Shown here: positions 1 to 5,796 of the stretch, piece after piece
Position numbering within the stretch: position 1 is the first letter of the stretch
Layout of the letters: every line of letters starts with the position of its first letter
Assembly: GCA_051653405.1 (NCBI GenBank)
Contig: JBOFWC010000243.1
Span: 1-18,315 of the forward strand
DNA from: Proteocatella sp051653405
GTDB lineage: Bacteria; Bacillota; Clostridia; Peptostreptococcales; Filifactoraceae
DNA length: 18,315 nt
Reading direction: 5' to 3'
The notes under the pieces: model-generated
Database searches by the model: none
What the model saw: the letters and a program-made list of their open reading frames with translations, nothing else
What the model was told of the DNA's origin: nothing
Made by a program: the position numbers and the translations under genes

Positions 1-124
1 GTTCTCCAAGAAGTTCTTCTGAATCAGCATATACGAATGATGTCCAAGTAACAGAAAGTATTAACATAATTGCTGTGAATATTGAAAATAACTTTCTCCT
101 TTTCTCTATTTTTCTCATTTTCAT
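1..124 (-). CDS. Exported protein, N-terminal fragment (signal peptide)
   Basis: The first 41 codons of a minus-strand gene are present; the rest lies beyond the left edge. The start at 124 follows AAAAAGGAGAGA, a good ribosome binding site. The product begins MKMRKIEKRRK (basic n-region), followed by a hydrophobic stretch of about 19 residues (LFSIFTAIMLILSVTWTSF) and VYA-DS, which fits signal peptidase I cleavage after Ala33. The mature part starts acidic (DSEELLGE) and then the window ends, so its domains and function cannot be told. The leader carries two tandem c-di-GMP-II aptamers. In clostridia that riboswitch class often controls adhesins and other surface proteins, so a surface or secreted product made at high c-di-GMP is inferred. 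A second in-frame ATG two codons on is possible but sits further from the ribosome binding site. Confidence 0.8.
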   Translation of the reverse strand, partial: MKMRKIEKRRKLFSIFTAIMLILSVTWTSFVYADSEELLGE

Positions 125-129
125 TCTCT

Positions 130-155
130 CCTTTTTAAACTATGCTTTAAAAAGG
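130..155 (-). promoter_or_regulatory. RBS-sequestering hairpin (riboswitch expression platform)
   Basis: On the minus strand CCUUUUUAAA (155-146) is perfectly complementary to UUUAAAAAGG (139-130), with a 6-nt loop. The 3' arm contains the AAAAAGG part of the ribosome binding site of the exported-protein gene. Bases 155-151 (CCUUU) are also the 3' strand of P1 of the adjacent aptamer, pairing with AAAGG at 224-220. The two pairings cannot coexist. Ligand binding that holds P1 would free the ribosome binding site, so an ON switch at the level of translation is inferred. Confidence 0.8.
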
Positions 156-227
156 CCGGTTGCACTATTAGCTCCATATATTTCTTAAGTGCCCATATTC
201 AAAATATACTTCTACGCTCCCTTTAAA
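146..227 (-). promoter_or_regulatory. c-di-GMP-II riboswitch aptamer, gene-proximal copy
   Basis: The RNA matches the class II cyclic di-GMP aptamer as I remember it from the Clostridium acetobutylicum structure: a GGGCACUU loop, then AGUGCAACCGGCC near the 3' end. Visible elements are P1 (AAAGG 224-220 with CCUUU 155-151), a short P2 (AGC with GCU), a purine-rich internal loop resembling the kink-turn (GUAGA opposite UGGA), P3 (UAUAUUU with AAAUAUA) and a pseudoknot of GCACU in the loop with AGUGC before AACCGG. Arms differ from the second copy while pairing is kept, which supports the fold. It lies directly upstream of the exported-protein gene. Confidence 0.92.
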
Positions 228-243
228 ACAAATAGAGTAATTA

Positions 244-322
244 GAGAAAGGTCGGTTGCACTACTCGCTCCATACAGTTTAAAGTGCCCAGTTTAAAAAC
301 TGTATATCTACGCTTCCTCCTC
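244..322 (-). promoter_or_regulatory. c-di-GMP-II riboswitch aptamer, promoter-proximal copy
   Basis: This is a second copy of the same aptamer, 95 nt upstream in register of the conserved GGGCAC. It has GGGCACUU and AGUGCAACCGACC, the latter agreeing with the C. acetobutylicum class II sequence as I recall it. P1 is GAGGAGG with CUUUCUC (including G-U pairs), P3 is AUACAGUUU with AAACUGUAU (9 bp), and the pseudoknot is GCACU with AGUGC. P3 and P1 sequences are wholly different from the other copy yet complementary, which is covariation. No terminator lies between the copies, so both act on one mRNA. Confidence 0.92.
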
Positions 323-440
323 AAAATAGGTTACACTTCAAATAACCACCTCCCATATCTTCTATGATTCCGCTATGCTATACATTATTAATACCCTTTA
401 AACATTTTTTTATTGTGGTACTAATGTAAGATTATTGCAC
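323..440 (-). other. Upstream part of the riboswitch leader
   Basis: This gene-free stretch lies between the promoter-proximal aptamer and the cysE terminator. It must hold the promoter of the exported-protein gene, but I see no convincing sigma-A site: the best -10 is TATAGC near 376-381, with no TTGACA-like hexamer at 16-18 bp. A small hairpin, GGUUA-N9-UAACC, is present at 329-347. An alternative sigma factor is possible but cannot be named from this sequence. Confidence 0.4.
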
Positions 441-470
441 TAAAAAAAGAGCTCTTGAGGCTCTTTTTTC
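441..470 (-). terminator. Intrinsic terminator of cysK-cysE (bidirectional)
   Basis: The inverted repeat AAAAAAGAGC / GCTCTTTTTT with a 7-8-nt loop gives a GAGC/GCTC core followed by a T-run on either strand. On the minus strand it lies about 63 bases after the cysE stop and would end the cysK-cysE mRNA. Confidence 0.88.
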
Positions 471-532
471 AGCAAAGTAATTTATTTAAAATTTATATAT
501 TCTTTATACAGTTTTAACTTTTTAATTTACAG

Positions 533-1060
533 CTATACTTGTTTTTTTACAACTTTTGCAGGAATTCCAACTGCGGTTGAATTTTCTGGAATAGAATTTA
601 ACACTACTGCATTAGCTCCTATTTTACTATTATCACCAATAGTAATTGGTCCTAATACTTTTGCCCCAGTTGAAACAAGTACATTATTCCCAAGAGTAGG
701 ATGTCTCTTTCCTTTGTCTTTCCCAGTTCCTCCAAGAGTTACTTGATGGTATATAGTGCAATTATCTCCAATTTCTGCGGTTTCTCCAATTACGATACCC
801 ATCCCATGGTCTATAAATAGATTTTTACCAATTTGTGCTCCTGGATGTATTTCTATTCCTGTAAAAAATCTAGATACCTGCGACACAAACCTTGCTAAAA
901 AAAATCTTTTATGTCTATATAAAAAATGTGCTAATCTATGATTTATTATTGCATGAACTCCTGGGTAATTTATTAAAACACTTGCCCTTGATGTGGCTGC
1001 TGGATCTTGTTTTATGTAAACATCAAGAAGTTCACCTACTGCGCGTATATATCTTATCAT
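533..1060 (-). CDS. cysE: Serine O-acetyltransferase
   Basis: This 175-aa enzyme transfers an acetyl group from acetyl-CoA to L-serine, giving O-acetylserine, the first step of cysteine synthesis in the cytosol. It is the short (EpsC/CysE) form, lacking most of the N-terminal helical domain of the ~270-aa enterobacterial enzyme. The left-handed beta-helix is clear from hexapeptide repeats (IHPGAQIG 71-78 onward). The active site has D84-H85 in DHGMGIVIGE, and the CoA-side motif HQVTLGGTG (105-113) with H120 follows. The start has GAAGGAGAAT about 8 bases upstream. It begins 19 bases after cysK on the same strand, so the two enzymes of the pathway form one operon, ended by the hairpin at 441-470. 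The symbol is certain at family level. Confidence 0.95.
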   Translation of the reverse strand: MIRYIRAVGELLDVYIKQDPAATSRASVLINYPGVHAIINHRLAHFLYRHKRFFLARFVSQVSRFFTGIEIHPGAQIGKNLFIDHGMGIVIGETAEIGDNCTIYHQVTLGGTGKDKGKRHPTLGNNVLVSTGAKVLGPITIGDNSKIGANAVVLNSIPENSTAVGIPAKVVKKQV

Positions 1061-1079
1061 TAAAACTTATTCTCCTTCT

Positions 1080-1985
1080 CTAAAATAACTCCATAGAGAG
1101 GTATCTTTCTCCACTATCTGGTGCTATAAATAAAACTTTTTTTCCTTTGCCCAAGCGTTTTGCAACTTTAACTGCGGCGCAAAAGGCTGCTCCTGAAGAA
1201 ATCCCCACTAATATACCTTCGTTTTTCGCTATATTTCTACAGGCCTCAAAAGCTTCTTCATTTTTTATCTTTTCAACACTATCTATAATATCCATATTAA
1301 GATTTCCTGGTATAAATCCAGCTCCAATGCCCTGAAGTTTATGTGATGATGGGCTTTCTCCAGAAATTACAGCTGAATCATAAGGTTCTACCGCAATAAC
1401 TTTTAAATTTGGATTTTCTTGTTTTAATATTTCTCCAACTCCACTTATAGTTCCACCTGTACCAACTCCTGCAACAAATGCATCAAGGTCTTTTATATCT
1501 TCTATAATTTCTAACGCCGTTGTTTCTCTATGTGCTTTTGGATTTTCCTTATTATCAAATTGGCTTAACATAACAAAACCCTTGCTTTTAACTAGCTCTT
1601 CTGCTTTTTCGATAGAGCCCCTCATGCCTAAACTTCCCTCAGTTAAAATAATTTTTGCCCCATATGCTAACAACAGCTTTCTTCTTTCTACACTCATGGT
1701 CTCTGGCATTACTAAAACTATTTTAAAACCTTTTGCCGCAGCTATCATAGCAGCTCCAATACCTGTATTTCCACTTGTAGGTTCAACTATAGTATCTCCC
1801 TGCTTTAATTTTCCTTCACTTACATATGCATCAATCATGCTTAAAGCTGCTCTGTCTTTTATTGAACCTGCTGGATTAAAGTATTCTAACTTAACATAAA
1901 TATCTGCCATATCCGAATCTGTCATATTATTTAATTTTACAATAGGTGTTCTTCCTATTGTTTCTATAATATTTGAATATATCAT
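1080..1985 (-). CDS. cysK: Cysteine synthase A (O-acetylserine sulfhydrylase)
   Basis: This 301-aa PLP enzyme converts O-acetylserine and sulfide to cysteine and acetate. Visible motifs are NPAGSIKDRAA with the PLP lysine K43, the substrate loop PTSGNTG (69-75), the phosphate-binding GVGTGGTISG and a C-terminal APDSGERYLS. The length matches the family. The start at 1985 is preceded by GGAGGACTT; an in-frame TTG at 2006 would add seven residues but has no comparable site. It is first in the operon with cysE; the two proteins form the cysteine synthase complex in many bacteria. A GGAATT inverted repeat just upstream may be its operator. A cystathionine beta-synthase-like role is less likely given the compact single domain. 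Confidence 0.95.
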   Translation of the reverse strand: MIYSNIIETIGRTPIVKLNNMTDSDMADIYVKLEYFNPAGSIKDRAALSMIDAYVSEGKLKQGDTIVEPTSGNTGIGAAMIAAAKGFKIVLVMPETMSVERRKLLLAYGAKIILTEGSLGMRGSIEKAEELVKSKGFVMLSQFDNKENPKAHRETTALEIIEDIKDLDAFVAGVGTGGTISGVGEILKQENPNLKVIAVEPYDSAVISGESPSSHKLQGIGAGFIPGNLNMDIIDSVEKIKNEEAFEACRNIAKNEGILVGISSGAAFCAAVKVAKRLGKGKKVLFIAPDSGERYLSMELF

Positions 1986-2004
1986 AAGTCCTCCATCCGC
2001 GAAC

Positions 2005-2029
2005 AATTCCTAGTATTTTACTCGGAATT
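2005..2029 (-). promoter_or_regulatory. Possible CymR/Rrf2-type operator of cysK-cysE
   Basis: A perfect inverted repeat AATTCC-N13-GGAATT lies 20 bases before the cysK start. On the minus strand a TAAAAT that could act as a -10 sits between the half-sites. GGAATT half-sites are known from operators of CymR, the Rrf2-family repressor of cysteine metabolism in Bacillus and Staphylococcus. The match is to a half-site and the context; the regulator itself is not in the window. Confidence 0.45.
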
Positions 2030-2033
2030 AAGT

Positions 2034-2064
2034 TTAAAAATAAATGTTGGCATTCACCAACATT
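2034..2064 (-). terminator. Intrinsic terminator of scfA
   Basis: On the minus strand AATGTTGG-TGAATG-CCAACATT (2064-2043) forms an 8-bp stem followed by TTATTTTTAAAC. It lies 50 bases after the scfA stop and before the cysK operator, so scfA is probably a separate short transcript. The stem is modest in GC content. Confidence 0.65.
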
Positions 2065-2113
2065 CAATTTCGTCATATATAGACAAATTTTCAGTTGTAT
2101 AAGTAATATTTAA

Positions 2114-2254
2114 TTATCTTTCACATTCCTGATTTGCTACTGTACAAGAAGTTTTACATGCAGATTGACATGAAGTTTGACACTCGCCACAGCCTTTTTT
2201 CTCTGCATCTTTCTTTAAATTATTAGTTGTAAGTGTTTTAACGTGTTTTTTCAT
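2114..2254 (-). CDS. scfA: SCIFF ranthipeptide precursor (six cysteines in forty-five)
   Basis: This short gene encodes 46 aa beginning MKKHVKTLTTNN, with Cys at 22, 25, 29, 33, 37 and 44. The core block GCGECQTSCQSACKTSC (21-37) is the hallmark of SCIFF, a peptide nearly universal in Clostridia. Members of the family are modified by a radical SAM/SPASM maturase that joins Cys sulfur to another residue (a thioether to Thr was shown for the Clostridium thermocellum system). The start has GGAGG seven bases upstream. It has its own promoter (2285-2313) and terminator (2034-2064). Unusually, the maturase gene scfB that normally follows is not here; cysK comes next. The mature product's role is unsettled; a signalling role has been proposed. 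Confidence 0.95.
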   Translation of the reverse strand: MKKHVKTLTTNNLKKDAEKKGCGECQTSCQSACKTSCTVANQECER

Positions 2255-2284
2255 TTCTTCTACCTCCATTTAAGATTCCTTTTT

Positions 2285-2313
2285 ATTATACTTCTTTGTT
2301 CATAAATTTTCAA
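2285..2313 (-). promoter_or_regulatory. Sigma-A promoter of scfA
   Basis: On the minus strand TTGAAA (2313-2308), a 17-base spacer and a perfect TATAAT (2290-2285) lie about 30 bases upstream of the scfA start codon. This is a strong vegetative-type promoter. Confidence 0.85.
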
Positions 2314-2403
2314 GTTTATTATTTTCATTAGTTCAAATAAACTATATAATTTATATTATATGTATTATATGATTTTGTAAATACAATTTAGAAAGGATTA
2401 ATT

Positions 2404-3834
2404 ATGAACAAAAATCTTCCACCAATTTTAAATGGGCTCTCCAACTACAGGGATGAAAATATACTTAGATTTCATATGCCAGGTCACTATGGGAAATCTG
2501 ACTTTCCTGAACTTTCTTATCTATGTGAAAATATACTTAATTTTGATGTTACTGAAGTTTATGGTACTGACAATTTAAATGAGCCTAAAGAAATGATATT
2601 AGAATCATTGGAATATATAAGTAAGCTTTATAAATCTAAAAAAAGCTATATTTTAGTAAATGGTAGCACTAGTGGAATCCATATCGCTATTGACACGCTT
2701 GTAGACGATAATGCTCACGTAATAACTGCTAGAAACTGCCATAAAAGCGTACACAACATACTTGAAAATAAAAACATAAATATTCATTACATCTATCCTA
2801 AAATAGATCTAGATTTTTGCATAGATTCACATATTGAGTATGAAGATTTGGTAGAAACTGTTACTTGCGCAAAAAATAAAGCTATTGATATTCAAGCGGT
2901 TATTTTAACATACCCTAATTATTTTGGAAGAACTTATAACCTAAAAAAGATAAGTGATTTTCTTAAAAGTGAGAATATCTTCCTTATAATTGATGAGGCT
3001 CACGGGGCACATTTCACATTTAACGAAGCTCTCCCCAAAACCGCTATTGAACTTGGGGCTACCATATCTGTACAAAGTGCTCATAAAACTCTACCCGCTT
3101 TTACGCAAACTGCAATGCTTCATTTAGGAAATGATTTTCCTAAATCTAAATTAGAACTTCTTGAAAACAAAATCCAATTCTTTCAAACAACAAGTCCTTC
3201 CTATATACTAATGGCTTCTTGCGAAACTGCAGTTTATATAATGGATAAATATGGCGTAGAGCATTTAAATAAAATCAAGCAGTCTGTTGAGAATCTAAAA
3301 AATAAACTAAACTCATATTCTGATATAAGTATATATGAAAGCAATGATCCTAATTTACTTCAAGACTTTTGTAAGTTTGCAATAAATACCCCCATACCTG
3401 GAGATATATTTTCTGATATTTTAAGAAAAAAGTATAAAATTCAAGCTGAAATGACGATAGGCTTCAATGTATTGTTCATGATAGGCATAACGCATACTGA
3501 AAAAGATTTAGAACGCTTGGGAAATTCTATTATAGATATCATAAAAAATAACAAAAACTTATTTGAATCTAATTTTAAACTAAACTTAAACAATTTATTT
3601 CCAAAAACAGAAAGTGTAGCATTTCATAAATTATATAAAAATAAAAAAATAGATGAAAATAACATTATAATTAAAAAAATAAAAGACTTAGATAATGATA
3701 TATGTGCTGAAAAAATAATACCATACCCTCCAGGAATCCCTCTTTTACTTCCCTACGAAATAATTAACAATGATATGAAAATAGCACTTAAATATCATGA
3801 ATTTTCTGAAATTAAATGTTTTAATATTGTTTAA
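2404..3834 (+). CDS. Orn/Lys/Arg decarboxylase family protein (SpeA/YaaO-like)
   Basis: This 476-aa fold-type I PLP enzyme of the major ornithine/lysine/arginine decarboxylase family is close in length to B. subtilis SpeA and YaaO (about 480-490 aa) and lacks the N-terminal wing domain of the E. coli enzymes. Motifs are FHMPGHYGK (23-31), VNGSTSGI (85-92), the cofactor-binding DEAHGAHF (197-204) and SAHKTLPAFTQ (226-236) with the Schiff-base lysine K228. The C-terminal domain ends with PYPPGIPLLLPYE, typical of the family. The start follows GAAAGGA. It presumably decarboxylates arginine or lysine, giving agmatine or cadaverine for polyamine synthesis or acid stress; the substrate cannot be read from the sequence. 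It is monocistronic, with an antiporter gene downstream that has its own promoter. Confidence 0.9.
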   Translation: MNKNLPPILNGLSNYRDENILRFHMPGHYGKSDFPELSYLCENILNFDVTEVYGTDNLNEPKEMILESLEYISKLYKSKKSYILVNGSTSGIHIAIDTLVDDNAHVITARNCHKSVHNILENKNINIHYIYPKIDLDFCIDSHIEYEDLVETVTCAKNKAIDIQAVILTYPNYFGRTYNLKKISDFLKSENIFLIIDEAHGAHFTFNEALPKTAIELGATISVQSAHKTLPAFTQTAMLHLGNDFPKSKLELLENKIQFFQTTSPSYILMASCETAVYIMDKYGVEHLNKIKQSVENLKNKLNSYSDISIYESNDPNLLQDFCKFAINTPIPGDIFSDILRKKYKIQAEMTIGFNVLFMIGITHTEKDLERLGNSIIDIIKNNKNLFESNFKLNLNNLFPKTESVAFHKLYKNKKIDENNIIIKKIKDLDNDICAEKIIPYPPGIPLLLPYEIINNDMKIALKYHEFSEIKCFNIV

Positions 3835-3860
3835 AACGTTTTCTTAATTAATTTTTATAC

Positions 3861-3889
3861 TTGTATTTTTATTAGATTGCTGTTATAAT
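3861..3889 (+). promoter_or_regulatory. Sigma-A promoter of nhaC
   Basis: TTGTAT (3861-3866), a 17-base spacer and a perfect TATAAT (3884-3889). Initiation near 3896 gives a leader of about 150 nt before the antiporter gene. Confidence 0.85.
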
Positions 3890-3897
3890 CGTTTTAA

Positions 3898-4008
3898 GAA
3901 TTTGCGAAAGATTTAGTAAATTCGATTTTGTGTTTATTATTTTCAGAATTGTTCACGAATGTTTTTTGGTATTATTACAACTATTCTGAAAATCCCTTAT
4001 ATAAGGGA
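3898..4008 (+). promoter_or_regulatory. Structured 5' leader of nhaC
   Basis: Three inverted repeats follow the promoter. They are GAATTT-N14-AAATTC (3898-3923), a long stem TTTTCAGAAT-T-GTT with AAC-T-ATTCTGAAAA (3940-3953 / 3979-3992, 13 pairs and one T-T mismatch), and the palindrome TCCCTTATATAAGGGA (3993-4008). ATTCG at 3920-3924 could also pair with CGAAT at 3956-3960, offering an alternative fold. No T-run follows the last hairpin, so this is not a plain terminator. I do not recognise a known riboswitch here. Confidence 0.5.
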
Positions 4009-4044
4009 CAAAATTTTATATTCAATAATATTGAGGAGGTTTTT

Positions 4045-5508
4045 ATGTCAAAAGAACCAAAAGTCAGAGAAAAAAGGCAAGCTCAACTCTGGGAAGCATT
4101 CTTGCCAATACTTGCACTCGTTATTTTACTTTATTTCGGTCTCGTAGTTTTTGAAGCTAACGCTCAAGTTCCTCTAGTTATTGCTTCTGTAGTAGCTGTA
4201 GCAGTTGCTGTATTTAGATTAGGGTATGGTTGGAAAGAAATTGAAGATGGTATCCTAAAAACTATCAACATGGGTATGCAAGCCATAATTATACTTATGA
4301 TAGTTGGTATGCTTGTTGGTACATGGATTCAAGGTGGAGTTGTTCCATCAATGATTTACTATGGTCTTCAAATTCTATCTCCAAGTATATTCTTAGTAGC
4401 AACAGTACTTATTTGTTCGATTGTTTCACTTGCTACAGGTTCATCTTGGACTACAGCAGGTACTGTAGGTATTGCACTTATAGGTATTGGTCAAGGTATT
4501 GGTATTCCTTCTCCAATCGCTGCCGGTGCTATAATCTCAGGTGCATACTTTGGTGATAAAATGTCTCCACTTTCAGATACTACAAACCTTGCTCCAGCAA
4601 TGGCAGGCGCAACACTTTTTGATCACGTTAAACACATGGTTTTTACAACTGGACCGTCTTACATAATCTCACTCGTTATATTTGGAGTAATGGGATTTAA
4701 ATACGCGGGTCAAGAACTTGACTATGCTGCAATAAATGAACTTCTAGCTATAATAAAATCAAATTTCAGTATAAATCTTCTTATGTTAATCCCTCCAGTA
4801 ATTGTAATATTAATGGTTGTATTTAAGGTTCCTGCAATACCTGGTCTTATCGGCGGGGTAGCGCTTGGTGCATTATTTGCAATGGTATACCAAGGCGGAA
4901 CTTTTGGAGATGTTTTAAATGTTGCTAACGGTGGTTTCTCAATGGAAGTAGCTGAAGGTGCCAGTCAATCAGAAATTATGATAGCGGATCTTCTAAACCG
5001 TGGTGGTATGCAGTCTATGATGGGTACAGTGTCACTTATCATATGCGCCCTATCATTTGGTGGCATTCTTGAATCTACAGGAATGCTTGGCATAGTTGCA
5101 GCTACACTTCTTAAATTTGCTCATGGTACTGGTTCTCTTGTAATGATTACAATATTTACATCTATATTCGTAAATATAGTTGCAGCTGATCAGTATCTAT
5201 CAATAGTTGTTCCAGGACGTATGTATAAGGATGCTTATGCCGAAAGAGGGCTTGCTCCTCGAAACCTATCTCGTACCCTTGAAGATGGTGGTACTATAAC
5301 ATCCCCACTTGTACCATGGAATACATGTGGAGCATTTATGTCAGGAGCACTTGGTGTTGACACAGTTGATTACTTTAGATACTGTGCTCTCAACATAATA
5401 AACCCAATAGTTTCTATTACCTTTGCTTTCCTTGGACTATTCCAGTTAAAGATGACTGATGAAGAAAAGAAAGCTTATGAAGAGTCTAAAAAAGCTCTTG
5501 CTGAATAA
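4045..5508 (+). CDS. nhaC: NhaC-family Na+/H+ antiporter
   Basis: This 487-aa polytopic membrane protein belongs to the NhaC ion transporter family, which exchanges Na+ for H+ (some members exchange malate and lactate). The cytosolic N-terminus (MSKEPKVREKRQ) is followed by many hydrophobic segments. Conserved blocks include VGMLVGTWIQGG (87-98), TGSSWTTAGTVGI (131-143) and SGAYFGDKMSPLSDTTNLA (165-183), the polar signature expected to line the ion path. The start at 4045 has a near-perfect GAGGAGG six bases upstream; the open frame runs back to 3928, but that part is leader RNA. It has its own promoter, a structured leader and a terminator at 5533-5561. It follows a decarboxylase gene; both could serve pH homeostasis, which is inference. 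The exact substrate (MleN-like versus Na+/H+ only) is uncertain. Confidence 0.9.
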   Translation: MSKEPKVREKRQAQLWEAFLPILALVILLYFGLVVFEANAQVPLVIASVVAVAVAVFRLGYGWKEIEDGILKTINMGMQAIIILMIVGMLVGTWIQGGVVPSMIYYGLQILSPSIFLVATVLICSIVSLATGSSWTTAGTVGIALIGIGQGIGIPSPIAAGAIISGAYFGDKMSPLSDTTNLAPAMAGATLFDHVKHMVFTTGPSYIISLVIFGVMGFKYAGQELDYAAINELLAIIKSNFSINLLMLIPPVIVILMVVFKVPAIPGLIGGVALGALFAMVYQGGTFGDVLNVANGGFSMEVAEGASQSEIMIADLLNRGGMQSMMGTVSLIICALSFGGILESTGMLGIVAATLLKFAHGTGSLVMITIFTSIFVNIVAADQYLSIVVPGRMYKDAYAERGLAPRNLSRTLEDGGTITSPLVPWNTCGAFMSGALGVDTVDYFRYCALNIINPIVSITFAFLGLFQLKMTDEEKKAYEESKKALAE

Positions 5509-5532
5509 TAAAAATAATCTATCACCTTTTAA

Positions 5533-5570
5533 AAAACAGCATCCTGCCTAGATGCTGTTTTCTTTTATTT
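5533..5570 (+). terminator. Intrinsic terminator of nhaC
   Basis: A perfect 11-bp stem AAAACAGCATC / GATGCTGTTTT (5533-5543 / 5551-5561) with a 7-nt loop, followed by CTTTTATTTTTT. Confidence 0.92.
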
Positions 5571-5593
5571 TTTAACAATATTTTCATAAATAT

Positions 5594-5622
5594 TTGAATA
5601 TTGAACTAAATTATGTTATAAT
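5594..5622 (+). promoter_or_regulatory. Promoter of the small RNA candidate
   Basis: TTGAAT (5594-5599), a 17-base spacer and a perfect TATAAT (5617-5622). It reads rightward into a gene-free stretch that ends in a terminator about 90 bases later, and the next gene lies on the other strand. Confidence 0.8.
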
Positions 5623-5627
5623 AGTAT

Positions 5628-5720
5628 TGTAAACATCTACTTTTTGAAGATTTTACAAGCCTCTTAATTATTATTTACTATATTGCCTCAAGCTTAATAA
5701 GCGTGAGGCAGTACTTTTTT
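5628..5720 (+). ncRNA. Candidate small RNA (about 95 nt)
   Basis: A strong promoter and a downstream terminator bracket a transcript with no credible reading frame. The 5' end folds as TTGTAAA-C-ATCT with AGAT-TTTACAA (5627-5658, 11 pairs and one bulged C). An AU-rich single-stranded linker (5659-5683) follows. The 3' hairpin is TGCCTCA / TGAGGCA with an inner GCTT/AAGC (5684-5710), then GTAC and TTTTTT (5715-5720). I do not recognise the family. The UGCCUCA stretch is complementary to UGAGGCA in the terminator loop region of the opposing hpf mRNA, which may be chance. Confidence 0.55.
5684..5720 (+). terminator. Terminator of the small RNA candidate
   Basis: TGCCTCA (5684-5690) pairs with TGAGGCA (5704-5710), continuing inside as GCTT/AAGC with a 3-nt loop. 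Four bases later comes a run of six T. Confidence 0.75.
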
Positions 5721-5750
5721 ATGAAAGTTTTAATACATATTTTTTTAATC

Positions 5751-5777
5751 AAAAAAAAGAGTGCCTCAGCACTCTTT
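5751..5777 (-). terminator. Intrinsic terminator of hpf
   Basis: On the minus strand AAAGAGTGC-TGAG-GCACTCTTT (5777-5756) forms a 9-bp stem followed by a T-run (5758-5751). It lies 20 bases after the hpf stop. Confidence 0.92.
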
Positions 5778-5796
5778 CTATATTAAGGTTTATTCC

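Noticed and set aside
315..321. GGAGG-like ribosome binding site on the minus strand
   Set aside because: No start codon follows at a usable distance; the bases are the 5' strand of P1 of the aptamer.
323..350. Possible third riboswitch aptamer upstream of the two
   Set aside because: There is only a 5-bp hairpin; the conserved GGGCACUU and GUGCAACCG are missing.
1582..1899. Plus-strand frame of 105 codons opposite cysK
   Set aside because: It lies wholly antisense to cysK, with no ribosome binding site or recognisable motif.
3928..4044. N-terminal extension of the NhaC reading frame
   Set aside because: The frame is open but lies in the leader; the near-perfect GAGGAGG before the ATG at 4045 and the family's usual N-terminus decide for the later start.
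5721..5786. 21-codon frame after the small RNA terminator (MKVLIHIFLIKKK...)
   Set aside because: It has no ribosome binding site, starts after a terminator and runs through the hpf terminator.
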